This document shows, one piece after another, positions 22,838 to 34,104 of a DNA stretch of 64,000 nucleotides. Positions within the stretch are counted from its first letter, which is position 1, and each line of letters begins with the position of its first letter. The notes under the pieces are model-generated. The model was not told the origin of the DNA. It searched no databases and worked only from the letters and a program-made list of their open reading frames with translations. The position numbers and the translations under genes are program-made. The stretch is from NCBI GenBank assembly GCA_009760885.1, contig CM019701.1:37556697-37620696 (forward strand). The letters run 5' to 3'. Source of the stretch: Achatina immaculata. Lineage: Eukaryota > Mollusca > Gastropoda > Stylommatophora > Achatinidae.

Positions 22838-23396
22838 AATAATTTCTTCTTCTTCTTTTTCTTCTTGTCTTCTTCCTCCTACTTCTTCATCTTCTTCTCC
22901 TCCTTCTCCTTCTTCCTCTTATTCTTCTCCTCTTCCTTCTCCTCCTCCTCCTTCTTCTCCGCATCCTTTTCGTCTCCTCCTCCTCCTCCTTCTTCCTCTC
23001 CTCCTCATTCTTGTTTTTCTTCTTCATCTTCATCCTCCTCCTTCTTTTTCTTCTTCTTCTTTTTCTTCTCCTTCTTCTTATCCTCCTCTTCCTTCTTTCT
23101 CATCTTCCTCCTCCTCCTACTTCTTCTTCTTGTCTTCCTCCTCCTCGTTTTTCTTCTTCTTCTCCTTCTCCTCATCCTCGTTCCTTTTTTTCTTCCTCTT
23201 CCTTCTCCTCCTCCTTCTCCTCCTCCTTCTTCTTCTCCTCCTCCTTTTCTTCTTCTCATCTTCTCCTTCTCCTCATTCTTCGTCTTCATCTTCCTCCTCC
23301 TCCTTCTTCTTTTTCTCCTTCTGTTTCTTCTTCTTCTTTTCCTCCTTCTCCTCCTCCTCCTTCTTTCTCATCTTCCTCTTCCTTCTTCCTCAACCT
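22838..23396. repeat. ~560-bp polypyrimidine tract (CTT/CTC)n
   Basis: The plus strand is almost entirely C and T, with imperfect CTT, CCT and TTC units. Long Ser/Phe/Leu-rich frames (up to 261 codons) and Glu/Lys/Arg-rich opposite frames come from this composition. The tract ends exactly where element X copy 2 begins. Confidence 0.95.
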
Positions 23397-23397
23397 C

Positions 23398-24455
23398 TCT
23401 GGACCAGGACCAGGGATCTGATGCTCTGTACAGTGACAGCTGTGAGGACGTTGAAGCACTGCAAGGTGTCGGACTGGGAGTGAGTTATAGCGGCTATTTA
23501 AAGTCCCTGAGTGGAGCTAAAACGCAGAGGTTGTTCAGTGCTTCTTTGGCAGGATCCACCACCAGGGGACTGGGCAGTATCTGCCCAGTTAGTCAGACTA
23601 GACCTGTTACCAGAGGTACTAACAGAGAGGTAGGACAGGGCCTAGCATAAGTATGGTTAGCTAACCCTGACACTAACATGTCAGCTAAATGCTTACCAAT
23701 CCTGACACTAGCATGTCAGCTAATTGCTCACTAACCCTGACACTAACATGTCAGCTAAATGCTCACCAACCCTGACACTAACATGTCAGCTAAATGCTTA
23801 CCAATCCTGACACTAGCATGTCAGCTAATTGCTCACCAACCCTGACACTAACATGTCAGCTAATTGCTCACCAACCCTGACACTAACATGTCAGCTAAAT
23901 GCTCACCAATCCTGACACTAGCATGTCAGCTAATTGCTCACCAACCTTGACACTAGCATGTCAGGTAATTGCTCACCAGCCCTGACACTAGCATGTCAGC
24001 TAATTGCTCACCAGCCCTGACACTAGCATGTCAGCTAATTGCTCACCAGCCCTGACACTAGCTTGTCAGCTAATTGCTCACCAGCCCTGACACTAGCTTG
24101 TCAGCTAATTGCTCACCAGCCCTGACACTAGCTTGTCAGCTAATTGCTCACCAGCCCTGACACTAGCATGTCAGCTAATTGCTCACCAGCCCTGACACTA
24201 GCTTGTCAGCTAATTGCTCACCAGCCCTGACACTAGCTTGTCAGCTAATTGCTCACCAGCCCTGACACTAGCTTGTCAGCTAATTGCTCATTAGTCCTGA
24301 CACTAGCTTGTCAGATAATTGCTCACCAGCCCTGACACTAGCTTGTCAGCTAATTGCTCACCAGCCCTGACACTAGCTTGTCAGCTAATTGCTCACCAGC
24401 CCTGACACTAGCTTGTCAGCTAATTACTCACCAGCCCTGACACTAGCTTGTCAGT
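23398..24455 (+). mobile_element. Dispersed element X, copy 2, with 35-bp array
   Basis: A non-tandem head of about 250 bp (23398-23646) contains 'taaagtccctgagtggagct' and 'agtcagactagacctgttac'. It is followed by about 23 copies of a 35-bp unit containing 'ccctgacactagcatgtcag' and 'ctaattgctcac'. Each unit holds a small inverted repeat (ctgaca...tgtcag). Copy 1 at 3170-4092 has the same head and only two related units. The structure suggests a non-autonomous element with a terminal or internal minisatellite. Confidence 0.65.
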
Positions 24456-24529
24456 ACTGGACAAAGAAATTATTCTTGTACAAACAAAATGTGTGCTTAA
24501 AAGCTGTAAATAATTTTATAACATCTTGG

Positions 24530-25020
24530 CAGTTATTCATGGAAAAAAATATTTAGTTCCTCATTGAAAAAAAGATTTAGTTGTTCAGGGAAAAAAAAGA
24601 TTTAGTTGCTAATGAAAAAAAAAAGATTTAGTTGTTCATGGAAAAAAAGATTTAGTTGTTCCTGGAAAAGAAGATTTAGCTGTTTATGGAAAAAAAGTTT
24701 TAGCTGTTCATTAAAAAAAAGTTAGCTCTTCATGGAAAAACAGATTTAGTTGTTCGTGGAAAAAAAAAAGATTTAGTTGCTAATGAAAAAAAAAAGATTT
24801 AGTTGTTCATGGAAAAAAAGATTTAGTTGTTCCTGGAAAAGAAGATTTAGCTGTTTATGGAAAAAAAGATTTAGCTGTTCATTTAAAAAAGTTAGCTCTT
24901 CATGGAAAAACAGATTTAGTTGTTCGTGGAAAAAAAAAAGATTTAGTTGTTCGTGGAAAAATAAAGATTTAGTTGTTCGTGGAAAAATAAAGATTTAGTT
25001 GTTCGTGGAAAAATATATTT
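24530..25020. repeat. ~24-bp A-rich minisatellite
   Basis: About twenty copies of 'gatttagttgttcatgg' plus 6-9 A residues. A block of about 185 bp appears duplicated (24592-24765 and 24770-24945). The KRFSCSW-type ORF at 24777-24998 is an artefact. Confidence 0.93.
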
Positions 25021-25500
25021 ATTAACTGTTTTCCTGAATAAAGAAATCTTCTCTGTTTTACAGTTTTGTCACCAACATCCAGATTAGCTGGGTCAGAATT
25101 AACGAGATTATCTATGACGTTACATTTTAGTTTAACTGCTTAAGCCGTTAAATGTGCTATATAATCCTTTCTCGTATAACATAACATTACAACACGAGAA
25201 AAAAAAAGTTAATCTATATTTAAAATGTTTTGTTGTTTAGGGCGAAAGTGTATAATATTAATCTCCTATTTTTCTCTGTGATTAAAATTGTGTTTTATAT
25301 ATGAGGCTGATTATGAAATGGAATACTAGTTCTGTCTACATACTGTATTGTTGTGCCCTACCTTTCAGTGAAATACACCCCACTTTTAGAATCCAGCAAA
25401 ATTTCATATCACTGCCTGGAAAATTAAGGAAATTACATGGTACCAACACGAGAAACAAAGTAGACTGATTCAACCATTCTCTATATGTGACTTAATTATT
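25021..25500. other. No gene seen
   Basis: Unique AT-rich sequence. Its right end ('ttctctatatgtgacttaat') belongs to the 42-bp array continued at 26955. Confidence 0.5.
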
Positions 25501-25509
25501 GAGTCAGCC

Positions 25510-26941
25510 CTAGGTTCTAAGGACTGTTATAACCGGAGATGGGGTGGGGGATACGCTCTCCACTCCAAAGAAATATCTCCAAGGCGTGCGTCTCAAATAG
25601 CCTCTGACAATCAAGTCCAGCTCCTGGCCTTCTCGTGGCAGAACTGTTCAAACTAACAGAAGAAGGGGCGAAGGCGAATATCTGGCGCCTGAAAACCAGA
25701 CGTTTCTGGTAGATGAGAGTCCTGTTTGGTAGCTCATATACCGCTGCTGACGAGATTCTTCAGCTTCCGTGCATGGAGTGGGGCTCCTCCCGGCCAGTGA
25801 AGAAAGGTGCGAATGGGGTTGCCGCGCGGCGCCACCGTGGAAAAAGTGAAAGAATTAAGTGAAATAATCAATCGTCTCGAGGTCAGGACTACTCAAATCA
25901 CGTCACCTCTGCTCTGGAGGTTGGCCAAGTCCTATGTGCACTCATACCGGGCGAATTGCCTGAACCGGCTTAACTCAGGGGTTAAGACACTGCTGGCAAG
26001 ATTCTTCGGATGCCGCGCGTGGAGTGAAACTCCTCCCGGCCAATGAAGAAAACGTGAAAATGCGGCACCGATGTGAAAAGGTGATGGAAAGGCTAAAGTG
26101 AAGATTAATCGGTATGTCCAGTAGTCTCGCGTCGAGAGCTACTCATACCACGCGTCTCTGCTCTGTATATACACCCATACTGGTGAAATATGCCTAAACC
26201 GGCTTAAACCCGCGGTGAAACTTAATGGCTACTCATGTCACGGTACCTCCGCTCTAGAGGTCGGTCACGTCCTAAACACACCCATACTGGGATAATACGC
26301 CTAAACCGGCTTAACCCAGGGGTGAAACTTACTATTAGCGAGGATTCGTCCTCCTGGACAAAAGCTCCGTCCTTGTCACGACTAGGAAGGGTAGCGGCCA
26401 CGACCACAAAATGCTGAAGTCGGAGACACTGGACCAGTGCAGTCTAGATCGGCAACCACCTCTCACCCGGCGGGGATGTATGCGTATCCTAATCATGCTG
26501 AGGTTTTCCGGTGAGAAAGTCCAACACTGGACTGGATAGGCAACCACCTCTCATCTGGCAGGGATACACGGGTATCCCAAAACACGTCGAGGTTTTCCGG
26601 TGAGAAAGTCCAACTCTAGGCTGGATGAGCAACCACCTCTCACCCAGCGGGGATATACTGATATCCAAAACACGTCGAGGTTTTCCGGTGAGAAAGTCCA
26701 ACTCCAGATTAAATTGGTGCAACGAAAACCACGGTGTCATGCAATCCCGCTTATGAGACCCACCCAGAATACACGCTCAAGCCCTGTGATACTCTGAACC
26801 TCTTGTGGTCCTCTCGGGGATCTCGTGTGGTCCTTTCGGGGACCACAGGGGGACCACGGGACCTATTGAGGACCACAGGAGTAAATTCAGTACGATCACT
26901 GGGCGGTCTTGGTGGTAGAAGCGAACGAAGAAGAAGAAGAA
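25510..26941 (+). mobile_element. 1.43-kb non-autonomous retroelement with TSD
   Basis: A GC-richer insertion bounded by the direct repeat GAGTCAGCC (25501-25509 and 26942-26950) and ending in a (GAA)n tail at 26924-26941. Inside are three diverged ~85-105-bp monomers ending in 'aaaccggctta' (25888-25985, 26139-26221, 26228-26330), a duplicated segment with 'actcctcccggccaatgaag', and three 88-bp repeats (26451-26713) with 'ggcaaccacctctca' and 'aggttttccggtgagaaag'. No reverse transcriptase is seen. The layout resembles a LINE 5' UTR with tandem monomers fused to a 3' tail. The orientation is set by the GAA tail. Confidence 0.7.
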
Positions 26942-26954
26942 GAGTCAGCCTTAC

Positions 26955-27145
26955 AACCCATTCTCTATACGTGACTTAACTAAGGAGCCAATAATACCCT
27001 CATTCTCTATATTTGACTTAACTATGAAGTCAGTAATACCCTCATTCTCTATATTTGACTTAACTATGAAGTCAATAATACCCTCATTCTCTATATTTGA
27101 CTTAACTATGAGGTCAACAATACTCTCATTCTCTATACCATTCAC
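26955..27145. repeat. 42-bp minisatellite
   Basis: Four to five copies of 'ctcattctctatatttgact' plus 'taactatgaagtcaataatacc'. A diverged copy at 25475-25509 lies on the other side of the inserted element, so the array predates that insertion. Confidence 0.9.
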
Positions 27146-27599
27146 GTTAATTTTGTGTTATAAGCACATGAAATAGCTGTGAATTACGTACATTTTGTGC
27201 AAGAAACACATTCAGTGCCTATAAACCACGCTCATCTGTGTACTAGACATGCTGACACCTTCATTATCAAAATATTATCAGGAAAGTTAGATGATTTCTC
27301 CACTTCACACTTTAATATGCAGGTACAGAGGTATAACAGAGATGACAAGACCAAACAGTGTTCTACAAATAAGACGTGACATCAGAAACAAGCCATCAAT
27401 GAACTGGTGAATCCACGCGTTGTCCCACGCAAATTCGCGTAGTTCAGGGCTGCCAGATTAACATAAGGCAGTGTGACATGTAGGTCCACGAAAATTATGT
27501 CACCAAACGCTATGTGATATCTCAGGAACAGATGTCTGTGTTTGAAATATGAAGTCGTCCATTTATTAACTCCCATTGTAAATCTTTTAAATTAAATGG

Positions 27600-27870
27600 T
27601 AAAAGGGTAAAAGGTAAAATTCCCGTTTCCATGCCATTAGGGCATATTGGGGAATACGGTGTTAGGCCCTTATTTTCCATGACCTTCGGCACATGAAAGT
27701 GTGATGTGGTCATTATCACCTTTTCCAGATTTCTCTAGTACCAATTTTCTGAGGTTGGATGAACCCCGGGGCCGTATTGGTCAGAAAAAAAAATCCCGCT
27801 CAGCTGGGGATTCGAACCCTCGACTTTCTGTTGCTAGACGAGTGCTCTAACCACGCTAGCCGGTCCTTAA
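27600..27870 (-). mobile_element. SINE S2 copy
   Basis: Full-length on the minus strand. The head near 27870-27810 has a B box 'gggttcgaatcc', then 'ggttcatccaacctc', 'agaaatctgg', 'cacactttcatgtgcc' and an A/T-rich end 'ttttacctttt'. Confidence 0.8.
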
Positions 27871-27924
27871 ATTAAATGGACAAAAGTATATTTTTAAAAA
27901 TTGCACTAGACGAATCAGTGTTAT

Positions 27925-28018
27925 TATACAAGGTGTTCACATACTCCCTGTGTAGTTTTAATTTTCAAAGAAATTAAACTCGAAACCGTAAAAAGATTTT
28001 TGGGACACCCTGTATAAA
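27925..28018. mobile_element. Short MITE-like element with terminal inverted repeats
   Basis: Left 'ttatacaaggtgttc' pairs with right 'gggacaccctgtataa' as imperfect terminal inverted repeats about 90 bp apart. TA-rich flanks and the 'acaccctgta' terminus are common in Tc1/mariner-related miniature elements. Confidence 0.55.
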
Positions 28019-28558
28019 ACCCTAAAACACATGCAGTATTGTAAACTTAGTAGTCTGGCTTGCAGAGCCATATTTTTGCGTCTTTTTTTTTCTATGAAAC
28101 AGATTACGATTGTACAGAATATTACGTGAAACGTTGCATTCTCGTGCGATGTGCAGGGGATAACGAAGGCATTCTGAGACCATCGAGAAAGTTACAAAGT
28201 TTACCTTGTGAGAGTGATCCGATTAAGGACGAGTACAGGCAGTGGTGTGGGATGCTTCGCGAAAAGCTGGAACTGACAGTTGGAAAATAGATTGCGTGAT
28301 TAGAAGAGAAAAGGAAAAAAAAAACCCAGTGTTTCTATGAATAATAGAAAACAGCTGAAAATGAGTTAAATGTAGGGGTAACTGAAAAAAGGGTAAAGTC
28401 TCTTGAGGTAACAGATAATAAGTTAACATCTTGTAACATCATGTAAAACTGCACTCAGCGCATTCGTCTGGCTGTACTAGAAACAGTTTTGCTGCGTCAT
28501 TACGGCCACACTAAAGTTGCTGAAACAACTGGAAATAAGTTAAAGGCTGTGTCATAGA
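28019..28558. other. No gene seen
   Basis: Unique sequence. The 76-codon ORF at 28060-28290 has no recognisable motif. Confidence 0.4.
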
Positions 28559-28559
28559 A

Positions 28560-29110
28560 AAGTCGCGAAACAAAATAGTCAACACAGAACCGTAGAATGG
28601 GAGGGAAAATCTAGAAACAGAATAGTCAACATAGAATCATAGAATGGGGGGGGGAGGGGAAGAGAAATATAGAAACAGAATAGTCAAAATAGAACCATGG
28701 AATTGGGGGTGGGATCTATAAACAATATAGTCAACATAGAACCATAGAATGGGGGAAGGATCTATAAACAATATAGTTAACATAGAACCATAGAATGGGG
28801 GAGGGATCTATAAACAATATATTCAACATAGAACCATAGAATGGGGGAGGGATCTATAAACAATATAGTCAAAATAGAACCATAGAATGGGAGAGTGATC
28901 TATAAACAATATAGTCAACATAGAATCATAGAATGGGGGAGGGATCTAAAAAACAATATAGTCAACATAGAAACATAGAATGGGGGGATCTATAAACAAT
29001 ATAGTCAACATAGAACCATAGAATTGGAGGGGGGAAATCTAGAAACAGAATAGTCAACATAGAACCATAGAATGAGGGAGAAATCTAGAAACAAAACAAT
29101 CAACATAATT
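28560..29110. repeat. ~47-bp minisatellite
   Basis: About ten copies of 'aatatagtcaacatagaacc' plus 'atagaatgggggagggatctataaac'. The G-run length varies between copies. Confidence 0.93.
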
Positions 29111-29258
29111 ATGACAGGAAATAGGCACGAGAAATTGGGTAGTAATCTGAGTGATCGTCATAGAAAATAGTGACGCTATGGAACACAAACGATGGCAAAA
29201 AATAGACTATAAAAGAAAATATAGATTCTTATCTAGAGCAGTAGGAAAAAAGAGCCGG

Positions 29259-29510
29259 CAGCAGGTCAAAGTAAGAGACAGCAGCAGGTCAAAGTAAGAG
29301 ACAGCAGCAGGTCAAAGTAAGAGACAGCAGCAGGTCAAGGTAAGAGCCAGCAGCAGGTCAAAGTAAGAGACAGCAGCAGGTCAAAGTAAGAGACAGCAGC
29401 AGGTCAAAGTAAGAGACAGTAGCAGGTCAAAGTAAGGACCAGCGGCAGATAATAATAAGAACCATCAGCAGATACAAGTAAGGACCAGCAGCAGATAACA
29501 GTAGAACTGT
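29259..29510. repeat. 23-bp minisatellite
   Basis: About ten copies of 'cagcagcaggtcaaagtaag' plus 'aga'. The units decay toward the right edge. Confidence 0.95.
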
Positions 29511-29632
29511 ACTATATAGCTACAACATCTAGACCATCAGCAATCCAGACTAGAAAAGCCGAGTTAGATGACCTGAACTTAAAAGATCGTCTGAAAATTA
29601 AGGCCTGCTTCAAGAAGAACTAAGCAGCTGGA

Positions 29633-30318
29633 AATGGAGACTTACTAAACAAGGGCTTGAACACAGACAACTGGGAGACTGAGAATCAAAAATGTAAGAG
29701 ACTTATTAAACAAGGGCTTCAACACAGACAACTGGGAGACTGAGAATCAAAAACATAAGAGACTTATTAAACAAGGGCTTGAACACAGATAACTGGGAGA
29801 CTGAGAATCAAAAACATAAGAGACTTATTAAACAAGGGCTTCAACACAGACAACTGGGAGACTGAGAATCAAAAACATAAGAGACTTATTAAACAAGGGC
29901 TTGAACACAGACAACTGGGAGACTGAGAATCAAAAATGTAAGAGATTTATTAAACAAGGGCTTGAACACAGACAACTGGGAGACTGAGAATCAAAAATGT
30001 AAGAGACTTATTAAACAAGGGCTTGAACACAGACAACTGGGAGACTGAGAATCAAAAATGTAAGAGACTTATTAAACAAGGGCTTGTACACAGACAACTG
30101 GGAGACTGAGAATCAAAAACATAAGAGACTTATTAAACAAGGGCTTCAACACAGACAACTGGGAGACTGAGAATCAAAAATGTAAGAGACTTACCAAGCA
30201 AGGGCTTGAACACAGATAACTGGGAGACTGAGAATAAAAAAAAAAATGTAAGAGACTTATCAAGCAAGGGCTTCAACACAGATAACTGGGAGACTGAGAA
30301 TAAAAAAATGTAAGAGGA
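29633..30318. repeat. 61-bp minisatellite
   Basis: Eleven copies of a unit containing 'gacttattaaacaagggctt' and 'actgggagactgagaatcaa'. Two variants ('cataag'/'tgtaag', 'cttcaac'/'cttgaac') alternate along the array. Confidence 0.97.
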
Positions 30319-30880
30319 AAAAATGCAAAGCATCCTCAGATTCACTTGATCATGACAACATAATGCAAAACATCGTAAGTCGTCTGAGTCGTTACATATA
30401 ACACGTTCTCTCCACTCTAAAACAAATAAAAGTATATTCCACATCAGGAGACGTACTTCACTTAAACCTTTTGGGAGTGAAAGAAAAGTGTAAAAATGGA
30501 ACGAACATACTTTAATTTTTCAAAGGGTTAAGAATTGGGCACGAAGGCTCGTCTAACAATCTGCCCTTCATCATATAGCTTTCACTCAGTCACAGTCATT
30601 CAGCATTTGTTAATGAGCATAATAATCATGACGACACAATTAAATGGTTACATAAATAAATAATACACTTATCTTTTGTCCATACATTCCACACTCGTAT
30701 TTATGCAACAGCATGAAATAAACTTCCATTCTTAACATTCATGCAAAACTAATAAATTTATAGAAAAGCAGTATACAAAAATTACAACAATCGAGCCATA
30801 CTTTAGATTATGCTTAGTGAGGCATATGGAAGAATAGGAGAGTACAGTTAAGGTCCTTCCATATGAAGAATAACGGCGCT
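30319..30880. other. No gene seen
   Basis: Unique AT-rich sequence. The minus-strand ORF here is partly made of the adjacent 61-bp array. Confidence 0.5.
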
Positions 30881-31190
30881 GGGAGAGTTGTTGAGATAAC
30901 TGAAATAAGTTAAATGTTGTTGAGATAATTGAAAATAAGTTAGATGTTGTTGAGATAAGTGAAATAAGCTAGATGTTGTTGAGATAACTGAAATAAGTTA
31001 GATGTTGTTGATATAACTGAAAATAAGTTAGATGTTGTTGAGGTAAGTGAAATAAGTTATAATAATAAATATGTTGTTGAGATAAGTGAAATAAGCTAGA
31101 TGTTGTTGAGATAGCTGAAAATAAGTTAGATGTTGTTGAGATAACTAAAAATAAATTAGATGTTGTTAAGACAACTAAAAATTAATGAAA
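30881..31190. repeat. ~29-bp minisatellite
   Basis: About ten copies of 'ttgttgagataactgaaata' plus 'agttagatg'. Confidence 0.93.
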
Positions 31191-31249
31191 GTTTGCCGAA
31201 TATTGATAAAATGCTTTATGCAATAATGCCATGAAATTGACAACGGTTA

Positions 31250-31304
31250 ACACACACACACACACTCTCTCTCTTTCTCTCTCTCTCTCTCTTTCTCTCT
31301 CTCT
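31250..31304. repeat. (CA)n-(CT)n compound microsatellite
   Basis: CA units run into CT/CTTT units. Confidence 0.9.
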
Positions 31305-31590
31305 TCCATGCCAGTCAGGCGTTGATCGTCATTGATTTCCACAACCATCTATCCTTTGCTCTTTCTATAAGATGTGTTTTGGACCGTGCTTGTGTCACTA
31401 ATTTAGTCCGTGAAATATCCTGTTTCTTTGTCTTCCTCTGTCCCTGTGTCCCTTCCGTTTTCCTGTTGTCACTAGGTGTTCCAGTTTGCCTCTTCTCAAA
31501 ACATGTCCTACAAACCTGGACTGTCGTGTCCTGAATTTTGCCACAATTTCTTTCTTTTCCCCAGCCTCGCATAGAACCTCTTCATTTATT
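31305..31590 (-). pseudogene. LINE family F-like, 3' fragment
   Basis: The minus strand, read across frames, gives a FVGHVLRRGKLEH-like box, a KGHRGRGRQRN-like basic segment and IERAKDRWLWKSM. This is the usual C-terminal layout of RTE-like reverse transcriptases. Confidence 0.65.
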
Positions 31591-31985
31591 TGCCTGGCTG
31601 CCCACGATTAAACTATATCCTATATCAATTAATGTCTCATCCAAAACTATCCGTTACAGGTTATTGGCATGTGTTTTACTTAACAATAGCTTCTGTCACG
31701 TAATTTCCCGGTAATATTTCAATATTCCTGTAACAACGAGGTCATTGGTTCCAATAATCATCACTTGCGAGTAAGCGATTCCAACAATTTCGACCGTTTC
31801 TGTTTCCATTATTTCAAAAATTTGGTTGAGTTCCTCAATGAGGCGTCAGTTTTCGCGAAGGTCCAAATAGTTATTTGCGTGTCCGTAAACGTGAAGCTAG
31901 CAGCCTTTCTTCGGCGTGTGTTGTATTTTAAGCTTGGACTAAAAATCTCAATCGTTCTAAATTTCCAGTCAAGTGACGTTCACTG

Positions 31986-31990
<5 letters not shown>
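31591..31990. other. No gene seen
   Basis: Unique sequence between two LINE fragments; no motif recognised. Confidence 0.4.
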
Positions 31991-32036
<46 letters not shown>

Positions 32037-32460
32037 CTTAAGTGCCCAGGGCACATGGAGCTTCCGCACGGGTTTTCCCACGAACACCTGTCCTGTGTCT
32101 TTTTTTCCGCTCTTGCCCAAGTGAGCCCTTTATTGCTCAACATCCTCTCTGTTGTTCTTCTCCATGTCTCCCTTGGTCTACCCTTACTTCTGTTCCCCTA
32201 TGGTGTTCATCTTAGTGCTATTTTTGGTAGTGAGTTGTCAGTCATCCGGGGCACATGTCCGCCAACGTCTTTCCTCAAAAATTGCTGTCAGTATTTCTGC
32301 TTCATCTGCATTTCTGCCAACAAGATGTTATTTTTTACGATGTTTGGCCAAAATATTCTTCTAATTCTTCGTAGAAATTTAGTCTGGAAAGAATTCAGCT
32401 TGTTTTCTATAGTTTTGGTAATTTGGTTTGATCAATTTCTGTATCAAAAATAAACTGTTA
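31991..32460 (-). pseudogene. LINE family E, 3' fragment with (GA)n tail
   Basis: The minus strand matches 19238-19629 and 58122-58620 (MLSNKGLTWARAEKKTQDR, GHVLR region, KQAEFFPD/NSFQT region in another frame). A (CT)n run on the plus strand at 31991-32032 sits at the element's 3' end. Confidence 0.85.
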
Positions 32461-32589
32461 AGTCGTAATACCGTTTCTGCCATTTTTTTTTTTTTTGTAT
32501 AATAGAAGGAAGGCTGATGCCTTGTGTATGACAGGACTGACTGGAACATGTGGTGTCGAGCAAGCACCGGGACGTTTATTTGAGGATTG

Positions 32590-32720
32590 TATAAAAAGCC
32601 GTAAGAACAGCGAAGAGCAGAACCTCTGTCTTAATGCGAAGAAAACTAAATTGATGACAACTGACAAAACAAACAAGGCAGCTGAAATATGTGTCAATGA
32701 GGAAAAACTGGAAGAAGTGA
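32590..32720 (+). pseudogene. LINE family C, short internal fragment
   Basis: RKNSEEQNLCLNAKKTKLMT and NKAAEICVNEEKLEEV match the family C reverse transcriptase. The fragment stops abruptly inside KLEEVESFEYL where a 46-bp array begins. Confidence 0.85.
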
Positions 32721-33185
32721 CCCTTAATCTTTTAGTGCTGTCCTATCTTACTCTCTGTTTATCTGACACTTAATCTTTTAGTGCTGTCCTGTCTTACTCT
32801 CTGCTTATCTGACACTTAATATTTTAGTGCTGTCCTGTCTTACTCTCTGCTTATCTGACACTTAATCTTTTAGTGCTGCTGTCTTACTCTCTACTTATCT
32901 GACACTTAATCTTTTAGTGCTGTCCTGTCTTACTCTCTGCTTATCTGACACTTAATCTTTTAGTGCTGCTGTCTTACTCTCTACTTATCTGACACTTAAT
33001 CTTTTAGTGCTGCTGTCTTACTCTCTACTTATCTGACACTTAATCTTTTAGTGTTGTCCTGTCTTATTCTGTGCTTATCTGACCTTTAACCTTTTAGTGG
33101 TGTCATGTCTTACTCTCTGCTTATCTGGCTCTAAATAAATAGTCTTGTCTTATTCTCTGCTTATCTTATCCTGAATATTGCAGTA
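32721..33185. repeat. ~46-bp minisatellite
   Basis: About nine or ten copies of 'cttaatcttttagtgctgtc' plus 'ctgtcttactctctgcttatctgaca'. Some units lack 5 bp. The last units are strongly diverged. Confidence 0.93.
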
Positions 33186-33632
33186 TATTGTTGTAGTATG
33201 CTTTAGTTGTGATCTCAGCCTATCTTGTAGTATGCTTTGGGGGAATCTCTGCCTATCTTACTGCAAATCGTGCAATCCAGTACCATCTTAATCTTTCTTC
33301 TTCTTCCCCCGCTTACTCTTATCCAGTGTTATCCACCTCTTTCCTCTTTCTTCCACTTTCTGTTCTCAAACTAACATCAGTCTTAAATGTTCTGTCGGCT
33401 TCGAATGAACGATGCTACCTTCTGTTTTAGTAAATTTTTCGTTACTTTTAATGTGAAACGTTACATGATGATGATATTACCATTGTTGAATAAGTGTTAC
33501 GCCTGTTACATTTTTCAGTCTGCTCTTCCTATGAGCACCTTGCAACCCGCTTGATTCACTTCGTTCTGAGCTGTCCTCTCTTTGTGTTTTCTGTGCTTCG
33601 CTTTCCTCCTGCAGCGTCTTATTAGTATCATC
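33186..33632. other. No gene seen
   Basis: Unique sequence with a short ORF without motif. Confidence 0.4.
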
Positions 33633-33915
33633 AGGTAAAGGTAAATTCCCGTTCTTATGCCATTAAGACATACTGGGAATACAATGTTAGGCCTGTATTT
33701 CCCAGATTTTCAGCACATGAGAGCGTGATGGGTGTGGCCAGTATAACGCCTGGCAGCATTTACCTTCCCAGATTTCTCTGATACCCGTTTTTAGAAGTTG
33801 GATAGACCCCGGAACCTTTTTTGCTGTGGTGGTAACGGAAGAAATCCAGCTGCTGGGACTTTAACCCAGTGCCACGGTATTAGCAGGTCGAGCACCTGAC
33901 CATTCAGCTTATTAG
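33633..33915 (-). mobile_element. SINE S2 copy
   Basis: The minus strand carries the tRNA-like head (33915-33850), 'gggtatcagagaaatctggg' and the tail 'gggaatttacctttacct'. Confidence 0.8.
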
Positions 33916-34104
33916 TATCATTAGATTTTAAAAATGTGTTGTATTTACTGCCGTGTGAACTCAGTTGTCAACACATCTGTTATTTACTGTTCCTAGGCTG
34001 ATGATAGTCGCAACATTTCGTTAACACTTTTCAAGATCTATTTCAGAAAAAAAAGTTTAAAAAGCAAGGAGAGAATACCACCCTAGTCTGATTTATTGTT
34101 ATCT

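Noticed and set aside
22865..23650. 261-codon Ser/Phe/Leu-rich ORF resembling a membrane protein
   Set aside because: Follows from a polypyrimidine tract; no domain, and overlapping frames look alike.
24777..24998. KRFSCSW repeat protein
   Set aside because: Translation of a 24-bp A-rich minisatellite.
28060..28290. Small host exon
   Set aside because: No motif, no convincing splice sites and no neighbour to join.
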